From: CAYVQE01 sp964454005
GTDB taxonomy: Bacteria; Myxococcota; B64-G9
DNA length: 41,512 bases
Direction: 5' to 3'
NCBI GenBank assembly: GCA_964454005.1
Contig: CAYVQE010000037.1
Location: 1 to 41,512 of the forward strand
Position numbers and translations under genes: made by a program. How positions within the stretch are numbered: position 1 is the first letter of the stretch; each line of letters opens with the position of its first letter. Under the pieces are notes generated by a model, which searched no databases, was not told the origin of the DNA, and saw only the letters and a program-made list of their open reading frames with translations. Below, one piece after another: positions 14,589 to 21,560 of this stretch.

Positions 14589-15500
14589 TCACGACGCCCG
14601 CGGATGGAAGCGATCGTAGACCCGGCGCAGCCGCAGGGCGTTGACGTGGGTGTAGATCTCGGTGGTGGTGATGTCGGCGTGGCCCAGCATGGCCTGCACC
14701 GAGCGCAGATCGGCGCCGCGCTCCAGCAGGTGGGTGGCGAAGGAGTGGCGCAGCTTGTGCGGCGAGATGCTGGCCCGGATGCCGGCGGCCGTCGCGTAGC
14801 GCTTGATGATCTTCCAAAAACCCTGCCGGGTCATGGCCCGGCCGCGGCCGGTGACGAACAGCGCCTTGGAGCGCCGGCCGTGCAGCAGCGCCGACCGGGC
14901 ATCGCTCAGGTACCGCTCGACCGCATCCAACGCCTGGTCGCCGATCGGCACCCGGCGCTCCTTGCGCCGCTTGCCGAACGCCCGCACCGTGCCCAGCCGG
15001 CGATCGAGCGCCACCATCTCCAGCGCCACCAGCTCCGACACCCGCAGCCCGGTGGCGTAGAGCACCTCCAGCATCGCCCGGTCGCGCACCCCGCGCGGGT
15101 GATCCAGCGGCGGCTGGGCCAGCAGGGCGTCGACCTCGGCCATGGACAAGAAGTCCGGCAGCTTGCGCCGGCTCTTGGGCATGTCGATCTCGGCGGTCGG
15201 ATCGGCCGCGCACAACCCCTCCTCGACCAGGAATCGGTAGCAGGTGCGCAGCGCACTGAGCAGCCGCGCCTGACTGCGCGCCGCCAGGCCCTGCTGGTGC
15301 AGCTGCTTGAGCAGGGCCAACAGATCCAGCGGCTCGACCGCGGCCAGGTCGCGCCGGCCGCGGCCGGCGGCGAAATCGACCAGCTTGCCCAGGTCGCGGC
15401 GGTAAGCCTCCAGGGTATTGGGGCTCAGGTTGCGCTCCACCGCCAGGTGGTCCATGAAGCGATCGAGTTGGGCGTCGAAGCCGTCCACTGTCTCGGTCAA
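14589..15500 (-). CDS. xerD: Tyrosine recombinase XerD
   Basis: A 303-residue site-specific recombinase of the XerC/XerD type that resolves chromosome dimers at dif with FtsK. The N-terminal SAM-like domain (FMDHLAVERNLSPNTLEAY) is followed by the catalytic domain. The active-site set is Arg153 (ATGLRVSEL), a Lys in FGKRRKERRVP, His248 and Arg251 (HKLRHSFATHLL), His274 (LGHADITTTEIY) and the nucleophile Tyr283. XerD rather than XerC is preferred on similarity of the overall motifs and the usual location; this is not certain. The frame stays open far upstream. TTG at 15500 is chosen because GGAGG lies 8 bases before it and the length becomes the family norm. Confidence 0.9.
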   Translation of the reverse strand: MTETVDGFDAQLDRFMDHLAVERNLSPNTLEAYRRDLGKLVDFAAGRGRRDLAAVEPLDLLALLKQLHQQGLAARSQARLLSALRTCYRFLVEEGLCAADPTAEIDMPKSRRKLPDFLSMAEVDALLAQPPLDHPRGVRDRAMLEVLYATGLRVSELVALEMVALDRRLGTVRAFGKRRKERRVPIGDQALDAVERYLSDARSALLHGRRSKALFVTGRGRAMTRQGFWKIIKRYATAAGIRASISPHKLRHSFATHLLERGADLRSVQAMLGHADITTTEIYTHVNALRLRRVYDRFHPRAS

Positions 15501-15533
15501 GGCGGCAGCCTCCGCAATTGCCCGTACGCAGGG

Positions 15534-15562
15534 ATTGTACCTCTTCGCTGGTCGTTGGTCAC
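15534..15562 (-). promoter_or_regulatory. Predicted promoter of xerD
   Basis: On the minus strand, GTGACC (15557-15562), a 17-base spacer and TACAAT (15534-15539) lie just upstream of the TTG start. It separates xerD from the sulfur operon that ends at 15575. Confidence 0.5.
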
Positions 15563-15574
15563 CCCTGCCGCCGA

Positions 15575-16543
15575 TTACGCCTGGCCGGCCGACACCAAGA
15601 TCCAGCGCAAGCTCAACCCGCCGGCCAGCAGCAACACCGGGGCCAGAGCGGTCGGCCGCAAACCACGCTTGTTCTCGAGCAACTCGATGATCAGTGGGAC
15701 CACCAATCCGGCAGCCACCACCAAGGCCCAGAACACGGCGGTATAGCGACCCCCGAAAAACAGCCCGACCGCTTCGCGGCCCTGAGCGCCGGCAGCGCCC
15801 AGTCCGATGAAGAACAAGGCCAGCAGGACGAGCTCCACCACCACCGCCCAGATGTCCCAGCGCCGCAGCAGGCCGTGCTCCGTATTGGCGATGGGCAGGA
15901 GCATCATCAGCGCTGCACCGGTCGAGACCCCCGAGACCAGGAACAGAGGGCCAAGCAGGGCCGAGTTCCAGGCCGGTCGCGCCCCGCCCAGCGCGGCCAG
16001 CAGGATGCCGGTGTAGATGCCCAGCCCGATGCCCAGCCACAGGTTGGCCCACAGCAAGCCGCGATGATGCCGCTGGCCGAAGCCGTGCAGCCACCCCAGC
16101 AAACGCCCCAGGCGAAGTGCTGCGATCGGTTTGAAGTCGGTCAAAGCCGATAGCTCCGCCGGACGCAGATTGGCCAAGCCCAACAACAGGGTGGCCGGAT
16201 AGATGCCGACCAGAATCCAGGCCCCCCAAGACATGGGCGATGCCGGTCGGAACACGGTGTAGAAACGAAAGACGTGGGTCTTGTACTCCAGATCGAGCAT
16301 CAGCGCCAGCATGCCGAAGGAGATCGCCAGCGGGGCGGCGAAGGGCACCCAGCGAGACCAACGTGACGGTTCCTCTGCACCTGCCGCACCGCGACGCAGA
16401 CGCCGCAACGCCAGCAGAGCCGACAGCACCATCACCCCGGCGGCCACGCCGCCCAAAAACAGGTAGACCGGGATCTCCCAGCCCCAGATGTGCAGCTGCG
16501 GATCGATCTTCAGGTTGTCGCGGATCATGACGACTTCTTCCAT
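15575..16543 (-). CDS. NrfD/PsrC-family quinone-interacting membrane subunit
   Basis: A 322-residue polytopic membrane protein with about eight or nine hydrophobic helices. It opens with the family pattern WGWEIPVYLFLGGVAAGVMV. NrfD/PsrC subunits anchor a periplasmic molybdoenzyme and ferredoxin pair to the membrane and exchange electrons with (mena)quinone. No haem-binding histidine pattern is evident, as expected for this family. The ATG at 16543 has GGAGG 7 bases upstream, and the gene follows the YeeE-rhodanese gene by 16 bases. It supplies the C subunit for the A (18885-21152) and B (18306-18881) subunits of the same operon. Confidence 0.9.
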   Translation of the reverse strand: MEEVVMIRDNLKIDPQLHIWGWEIPVYLFLGGVAAGVMVLSALLALRRLRRGAAGAEEPSRWSRWVPFAAPLAISFGMLALMLDLEYKTHVFRFYTVFRPASPMSWGAWILVGIYPATLLLGLANLRPAELSALTDFKPIAALRLGRLLGWLHGFGQRHHRGLLWANLWLGIGLGIYTGILLAALGGARPAWNSALLGPLFLVSGVSTGAALMMLLPIANTEHGLLRRWDIWAVVVELVLLALFFIGLGAAGAQGREAVGLFFGGRYTAVFWALVVAAGLVVPLIIELLENKRGLRPTALAPVLLLAGGLSLRWILVSAGQA

Positions 16544-16559
16544 GGGATCGCCTCCCGCC

Positions 16560-17756
16560 TCAGCTGCAGCCGCCGCCCTTGCGGCGTTTCTTGGGCACGA
16601 ATTTCTGTACCGAGCTCGGCGGCGGCGGCGCCGGCGGCGCCCCGGTCATGGCCCGGTGCAGCGCCGCCCGGAAGCGGTAAGCGCGGCGGGCCTGATCGCC
16701 GGCATCGGCCGGCGGCGGCGTTGGAGCCTGCAAGGCGAAGCGCTTCCAGCCGGCGAATCCGCCCCGCAGCAGCCATACGCGGCCGCTGAAGCCGGCGGCG
16801 GCCGGCGGCAGCTGCTCCAGGCCGTCGGCATCCAGCAGCACCAGGTCGCGGGCCGCCGGCGCGTACTGCAGGCCGAGCTGTTCGAGCTCCCCGCGCGGAA
16901 CGCATTCCGATCGCGGGATGCGTTGCTCGGCGCAAGCCTCTCTCGATCGCAGGTCGAGCACCCGCATGCTCCAGGGTTCGTCCAGCAAACGGCGGGCGAA
17001 GGTGGCCTGATCCAGCTCGGCCACCCGGGCGCTGCGGGTCTCGGCGGTGGTGGGTACCGGTACCAGCATGGCGGCCAGTCCGGCCACCAGCAACACGCCC
17101 AAGGTGGCGAAGGCGAAGCGCCGCGGCCGCCGGGGCGAAGGGGCCGCCGGCTGTCCCAGGAACTTGCGACTGAACAGGCCTTCGAGCTTCTCGGCGGCCA
17201 GGAAACCGCCCAGGGCCATGGCCACCACCGCGGCGGCGGCCACCGCCGGCGGGATGCCGAGCAGCTCGTAGATGAAGGCGTGGCCCATGGCGCCGGAGTC
17301 GTGGAAGCTCGCGATGGCGGGCTGGATTTCGCCGTAGACCAGCGAGCCGACGATCACGCCGGCGAAGGCCAACACCCCGTCCAGGTGGCCCGAGGCGGCG
17401 GCCACCATGGAGGTGCCGGGACAGTAGCCCGATACGACGAAGCCCACGCCCAGCAGCAATCCACCCACCAGCATGGGCCACAGGTAGGTATAGGACGCGG
17501 CGGACTGGCTGACCGCCTGCAGGTCGACCAGGCCGACGCCGGAGGCCAGCACCAGCCCGGTCATGGCCGTGACGACGGCGCCGAACATGACCTTGAACAC
17601 GGTCATGTCGGTGCCGTAGAACTGGCCGGCCAGCTTGGTGGCGCGGCCGAAACCGGCCCGCTCCAACACGAAGCCGAAGGCGAAGCCGATGGCGACGGCC
17701 ACCACCAGGCCCAGCTCGTAGCTCTCGGTCACCAGGCTTTGCAGGGGCAGCATCAT
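16560..17756 (-). CDS. YeeE/YedE-type transporter half fused to a Cys-less rhodanese-like domain
   Basis: Residues 1-200 form a sulf_transp (PF04143) unit with about five helices and the signature VVSGYCPGTS (Cys112). An extra membrane segment (216-235) follows a basic loop (RRPRR), which predicts that the C-terminal domain lies outside the cytoplasm. Residues about 245-345 fold-match rhodanese (MRVLDLRS early; VWLLRGGFAGWK late). The active-site loop, normally beginning with the persulfide Cys, reads LVLLDADG, so Asp309 takes the Cys place. Other cysteines are Cys275, Cys285 and Cys397 in the terminal KKRRKGGGCS. The ATG overlaps the previous stop as ATGA. The family imports thiosulfate or related sulfur compounds; this one's substrate is not shown. 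Confidence 0.85.
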   Translation of the reverse strand: MMLPLQSLVTESYELGLVVAVAIGFAFGFVLERAGFGRATKLAGQFYGTDMTVFKVMFGAVVTAMTGLVLASGVGLVDLQAVSQSAASYTYLWPMLVGGLLLGVGFVVSGYCPGTSMVAAASGHLDGVLAFAGVIVGSLVYGEIQPAIASFHDSGAMGHAFIYELLGIPPAVAAAAVVAMALGGFLAAEKLEGLFSRKFLGQPAAPSPRRPRRFAFATLGVLLVAGLAAMLVPVPTTAETRSARVAELDQATFARRLLDEPWSMRVLDLRSREACAEQRIPRSECVPRGELEQLGLQYAPAARDLVLLDADGLEQLPPAAAGFSGRVWLLRGGFAGWKRFALQAPTPPPADAGDQARRAYRFRAALHRAMTGAPPAPPPPSSVQKFVPKKRRKGGGCS

Positions 17757-18268
17757 AGCCACTGCCTCCTGACGAAGTAGGCCATGGCGTAGCCGCCGGC
17801 GAAGATGGACAACATGAACACCCAACTGCCCAGCGACAGCAGGGCGCCGCCGCTCAGCGCCTGGCCCGAGGTGCAGCCGCGGGCCAGGCGGGCGGCCATG
17901 CCCATCAGAATGCCACCCGAGAAAGCCAACACCAGCCGGGCGCGTACCGAAATGTTCGGCCCGCGGACCACCCGCCGGCCCATGCGGCCCGAGGCGTAGG
18001 CCGACACCGCGCCGCCCAAAAAGACGCCCAGCAGCTCGAACACGTACCAGTCGTCCAGGGGGCTCTTGCCGTCGCGTTTGGTGGCCGCCAGATAGCGATT
18101 GGACGCGACGTGTTCGGGCGCCACCCGATCGACCGCCGCCACCCCCAGCCGGTTGGCCGCCCCCGAGGCGCCCAGCCCCTTGCCCATGATCAGGAACGAA
18201 GCCAGCAGCACCAGCCCCAAGGCGATGCCCATCCAGTACGGATTGGCGAATCCTTTTTTCTCTTCCAT
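17753..18268 (-). CDS. YeeE/YedE-type transporter half (GCTSG type)
   Basis: A 171-residue membrane protein with three or four helices and the sulf_transp signature LARGCTSGQALSGGA (Cys132). Full-length YeeE/TsuA proteins carry two such units. Here one unit with GCTSG is encoded beside a second with GYCPGTS, so the two probably pair to make one transporter. The ATG at 18268 has GGAG 6 bases upstream; the frame is open further up but without any recognisable protein. The stop overlaps the next start by 4 bases, typical of subunits made in equal amounts. Confidence 0.88.
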   Translation of the reverse strand: MEEKKGFANPYWMGIALGLVLLASFLIMGKGLGASGAANRLGVAAVDRVAPEHVASNRYLAATKRDGKSPLDDWYVFELLGVFLGGAVSAYASGRMGRRVVRGPNISVRARLVLAFSGGILMGMAARLARGCTSGQALSGGALLSLGSWVFMLSIFAGGYAMAYFVRRQWL

Positions 18269-18305
18269 GATCGCTCCCGCTTCAGCAAACCGCTCGAACC
18301 CGAGG

Positions 18306-18881
18306 TCAGAGCAGGAAGAAGTGGTTCGGTTCCAGTCCGGTCTCCGGGCGCTCCACCTCGAACTGGCGATGGCGCAGCAGCCGGGAGATCTCCGATTGGG
18401 GATCGGCCAGATCGCCGAAACGCAGTGCCTTGGTCGGACAGTTGGCCACACAGGCCGGATCGAGGCCCCGTTCGACCCGATGCGTGCAGAAGGTGCACTT
18501 GTCGATGTAGCCGGCCGGGTGGACGTAGCGCGCATCGTAGGGGCAAGCCGCGATGCAGGCCTTGCAGCCGGAGCACTTGGAGGGGTCGACCAGAACGGTT
18601 CCGCCCGGGCCGACGTGGCTGGCGCCGGTCGGGCAGTTGGTGGTGCATGGGCTGTGGCTGCAATGGTTGCAGCGCTCGGAACGGATCTCCATGGCCAGGT
18701 TCGGAAAGCGGCCCCGTGTGGTCTCGACGATCCAGTCGCGGTAGCCGCGTTTGGGCAGGTCGTTTTCCGCCTTGCAGCCGAGCACGCAGGCCTGGCAGCC
18801 GACGCAGCGGCGGGTATCCATGGTCATGGCATAGCGCGGCCGGCGGCTGGGCTTGCGGCGAGGAGACGATTTGACGCTCAT
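18306..18881 (-). CDS. Four-cluster ferredoxin subunit (PsrB/NrfC/HybA type)
   Basis: A 191-residue electron-transfer subunit with sixteen cysteines in four groups: CVGCQACVLGC, CNHCSHSPCTTNC, CSGCKACIAAC and CTFC...CVANC. This predicts four [4Fe-4S] clusters. It would pass electrons between the molybdoenzyme encoded just upstream and the NrfD-type membrane protein. No Sec or Tat signal is seen (the basic N-terminus lacks a hydrophobic core), so export by piggy-back with the Tat-bearing catalytic subunit is expected. It starts 3 bases after the molybdoenzyme stop, with GGAGG upstream. Confidence 0.93.
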   Translation of the reverse strand: MSVKSSPRRKPSRRPRYAMTMDTRRCVGCQACVLGCKAENDLPKRGYRDWIVETTRGRFPNLAMEIRSERCNHCSHSPCTTNCPTGASHVGPGGTVLVDPSKCSGCKACIAACPYDARYVHPAGYIDKCTFCTHRVERGLDPACVANCPTKALRFGDLADPQSEISRLLRHRQFEVERPETGLEPNHFFLL

Positions 18882-18884
18882 GGC

Positions 18885-21152
18885 TCAGCCCTCCGCCGCC
18901 GCGCCAGCGGCGGCGTCGCTCTCGGCAGCGACCGGCTCGATGCGCACGAAGTTGACGTTCATGCCGGTGCCGCCCATGACCGGATCGACCTCGTAGCGGC
19001 TGGTCAGCCGGCTGTCCGAGGCACCGCGTTTGTAGGCGTAGCCCAGCTTCTCGGCCGTATGACCGAAGCCGTGGACCAGGTAGACGCAATCGCCGCGGAT
19101 GCGCTCGGTCAGCCGGCAGGGCACCGGCTCGCTGCGCACGCCGTCCTGATTGACCAGCACCACCCGATCGCCGCTGCTCAGCGGTTTGGCGGCGAAGGCC
19201 GGCAAGCCGGCCGCAACCTCGGCATTGATCCAGACCTCGTTCTCCGGATAGCACTGGGCCAGGAAGCGGTTGTTGGTGGTGCGGCCGAATGTGTGCACCG
19301 GGGCTCGGCCGGTGAGCATGCGAAACATGCCCGCCGGCGGCTCGGGGTGGGGCCGGTAGACCGGCAGCGGGTCGAAGCCCAGGCTCTCCATGGCCTTGCT
19401 GTAGAGTTCGATCTTGCCGCTGTCGGTATAGAACTTCAGCCCCAGCCCTTCCTCGGTACAGGTGGGTACTCGCTCGCCGAGCACGACGCCGGTCCGGCGC
19501 AGCTCATCGCAGTCGTAGCCGGCCTGCTTGACCCGATACTGGGCGTACTCGAACGAGTCCTTCCACGGGAAGTAGTCGGTCAAGCCGATGCGGTGCGCGA
19601 TCTCGCGCGCGATCCACCAGCCCGGCTTGGACTGGTACATGGGCTGGACCACCGGTTGACGCACCGCCAGGAAGGGTTGCTTGTAGGCCGGCGCCCAGAC
19701 GTCGTCACAGCGTTCCAGGTAGGTGCATTCAGGCAGCACCACGTCGGCCCAGCCGCAGATCTCCATCGGCAGCACGTCGACCGCGGCGATGAAGTCCAGC
19801 GCCTGTATGGCCTCGCGGGTCTGTCGCGGGTCGGGCAGCGCTTGCAGCAGGTTGGTGCCGTAGACCAACCAGCCTTTCAGGTCGTAGGGGGTCTTGCCCG
19901 GGATGGTGGCGTCGCACAGACCGGAGGCCAGGGTCTCGTCGGCCAGCGGGTAGAGGTTCTTTGCGGGCTTGTCGGCCTTGAACTCGGGCTCGTGACCGTA
20001 CTCGGTATAGGGAAACTCGGGGATCTTCATCGAAGAGGGCCGCAGGTAGCCACCGCGGCGGCCCCAGGAACCGAGCAGAGCGGCCAGAATGGCCATGGCC
20101 CGCAAGCGTTGCGTGTCGTCGCCGTACCAGGTGGTGCGCCGGCCCGGGTGGATCAGCGAGGCCGGCCGGCACGAGGCGATGAACAGGGCGCTGTCGCGGA
20201 TCAGCTCGGGCTTGATGCCGGTGATGGCATAGGCCCACTCGGGCGTCTTGTCGGCCACGTGCTCGGTCAGCTCCGCAAAGCCCTGGGCGTGTTCGGCCAG
20301 GTAGGCGGCGTCATGGCGCTGGTGCTCGATGATCACGTGCATCCAGGCCAGCAACAGGGCGATGTCGGTGCCTGGCTTGATCGGCAGCCAGTAACGCGCC
20401 TTGCCGGCGGCCACCGAGTGGCGCGGATCGACGACCACCAACTCGGCGCCGCTGTCCAGCGCATCGGCCAGCTCCTGGACCTGGGTGTTGTGCATGTTCT
20501 CGCCCAGGTGAGAGCCGATCAGGGTGATGCACCTGGCGTTGGCGATATCGACCGGCTCGGGCGAGCCGATGCCGGCGCCGAAGGTCAACCAATAGCCGAC
20601 CTCGCGCGGTCCCCGGCACTGGGCGTAGGACGGCGCCGCGATATTGTTCGAGCCGTAAGCCCGCACCAGGTGCTTGAACCACGAACCGCCGTAGCCGTGG
20701 GTGAACAGGGCCAGGCGTTCGGGCCCGTACTTCTCGCGCAGGGCCAACAGCCGCTCGGCCACCTCGTCCAGCGCCGCGTCCCACGACACCGGCCGGAACT
20801 CCTGCTGGCCGCGCTTCTCGGTGCGCAGCAAGGGCTGCTTGAGGCGGTCCGGATCGTAGAGCAGGCCGGTGCCGCCCAGTCCCCGCGGGCAGAGCCGGCC
20901 GCGCGACAGGGGGTGGGCCGGGTTGCCCTTGAGCTTTGTCACCCGGCCGTCCTTGACGTGGGCCAACACGCCGCACTTCCAGAAGCACAGCTCGCAGAAG
21001 GTGGGGATGACCTGTTCGCCGTCGGTCTCGGGATCGGGACTTTCCAGGCGGTCCAGGCCCCACCAGCGGCTGAGCAGACCCGAGCCCAAGGCAGCCGCGC
21101 CGGCGGTGGCGCCTGATATCTGGATGAACTGGCGGCGGGTCAGCTTGCTCAT
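18885..21152 (-). CDS. Tat-exported molybdopterin oxidoreductase, Psr/Phs-like catalytic subunit
   Basis: A 755-residue catalytic subunit of the complex iron-sulfur molybdoenzyme family. A Tat signal (SKLTRRQFIQISG) is followed by a [4Fe-4S] set at Cys53, Cys56, Cys60 and Cys88, and by the likely Mo ligand Cys179 in SYAQCRGP. Cys as ligand groups it with polysulfide/thiosulfate reductases and related enzymes, not Ser-ligated DMSO reductases. The C-terminal molydopterin-binding domain (GRAPVHTFGRTTNN onwards) is complete. With the B and C subunits downstream it forms a periplasm-facing, quinone-linked enzyme. Sulfur transporters in the operon favour polysulfide, thiosulfate or tetrathionate as substrate, but sulfite or arsenic compounds cannot be excluded. 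No dedicated chaperone gene is adjacent. The start overlaps the arsR stop (ATGA). Confidence 0.9.
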   Translation of the reverse strand: MSKLTRRQFIQISGATAGAAALGSGLLSRWWGLDRLESPDPETDGEQVIPTFCELCFWKCGVLAHVKDGRVTKLKGNPAHPLSRGRLCPRGLGGTGLLYDPDRLKQPLLRTEKRGQQEFRPVSWDAALDEVAERLLALREKYGPERLALFTHGYGGSWFKHLVRAYGSNNIAAPSYAQCRGPREVGYWLTFGAGIGSPEPVDIANARCITLIGSHLGENMHNTQVQELADALDSGAELVVVDPRHSVAAGKARYWLPIKPGTDIALLLAWMHVIIEHQRHDAAYLAEHAQGFAELTEHVADKTPEWAYAITGIKPELIRDSALFIASCRPASLIHPGRRTTWYGDDTQRLRAMAILAALLGSWGRRGGYLRPSSMKIPEFPYTEYGHEPEFKADKPAKNLYPLADETLASGLCDATIPGKTPYDLKGWLVYGTNLLQALPDPRQTREAIQALDFIAAVDVLPMEICGWADVVLPECTYLERCDDVWAPAYKQPFLAVRQPVVQPMYQSKPGWWIAREIAHRIGLTDYFPWKDSFEYAQYRVKQAGYDCDELRRTGVVLGERVPTCTEEGLGLKFYTDSGKIELYSKAMESLGFDPLPVYRPHPEPPAGMFRMLTGRAPVHTFGRTTNNRFLAQCYPENEVWINAEVAAGLPAFAAKPLSSGDRVVLVNQDGVRSEPVPCRLTERIRGDCVYLVHGFGHTAEKLGYAYKRGASDSRLTSRYEVDPVMGGTGMNVNFVRIEPVAAESDAAAGAAAEG

Positions 21153-21463
21153 CGTTCTGGCTCCCTTCGGCCGGCGAGACAGGCATCCATGCAGTCGAGC
21201 ATGTGCTGCAGGTGGGGCTCGGTCAGCCGGTAGTAAGCGTGGCCGTTGCTGCGGGTGACTCCGACCAGTTCACGCATGCGCAGCAGCCGTAGCTGCTGCG
21301 AGATCACGGCCTGGGCCACACCCAACCTAGCGGCCAGGGCGCTGACGTGCAGCTCGCTCTCGCTGAGAGCGGCGACGATCCGCAAGCGCAGCGGGTGAGC
21401 GATGGCCTTGAACAGCTCGGCGGCCTGGTCGGCGGATTCCGGGTGCTCGCAGATACGGGGCAT
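21149..21463 (-). CDS. ArsR/SmtB-family transcriptional regulator
   Basis: A 104-residue winged-helix regulator. The recognition region reads HVSALAARLGVAQAVISQQLRLLR, followed by the wing NGHAYYRL. First gene of the sulfur operon, it probably controls its own promoter. Cysteines occur at the N-terminus (PRICEHP) and as DCMDAC in the last helix, near His residues (HLQHML). The helix that starts ELHVSALAARLG is preceded by Ser where BigR/SqrR-type persulfide sensors have Cys. A thiol or metal sensor using the N- and C-terminal cysteines is therefore possible but unproven. ATG 21463 has AGGA 7 bases upstream; a start 9 codons earlier would overlap the palindromic operator. Confidence 0.9.
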   Translation of the reverse strand: MPRICEHPESADQAAELFKAIAHPLRLRIVAALSESELHVSALAARLGVAQAVISQQLRLLRMRELVGVTRSNGHAYYRLTEPHLQHMLDCMDACLAGRREPER

Positions 21464-21482
21464 CGTCCGATCCTTTATCGCT

Positions 21483-21492
21483 ATATGCATAT
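21483..21492. promoter_or_regulatory. Candidate ArsR operator
   Basis: ATATGCATAT is a perfect 10-base palindrome in an unusually AT-rich stretch. It covers the predicted transcription start of the sulfur operon, where a repressor would block the polymerase. Confidence 0.45.
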
Positions 21493-21495
21493 TTT

Positions 21496-21523
21496 AGAAT
21501 ACCGGCATAGAGGCAAATATCAA
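21496..21523 (-). promoter_or_regulatory. Predicted promoter of the sulfur operon
   Basis: On the minus strand, TTGATA (21518-21523), a 16-base spacer and TATTCT (21496-21501) stand upstream of arsR. The local AT content is far above that of the surroundings. Confidence 0.55.
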
Positions 21524-21560
21524 GCCCCTTTTCCCGCCCCGGCTCAGGACCGGGCTGGGC

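Noticed and set aside
18306..18881. Tat or Sec signal on the ferredoxin subunit
   Set aside because: The N-terminus is basic with RR-like pairs but has no hydrophobic core, so it is expected to be exported with its partner.
18099..21116. A 1,005-codon plus-strand open frame opposite the molybdoenzyme and ferredoxin
   Set aside because: No recognisable domain and a composition typical of antisense frames in high-GC DNA. The minus-strand genes are unmistakable.
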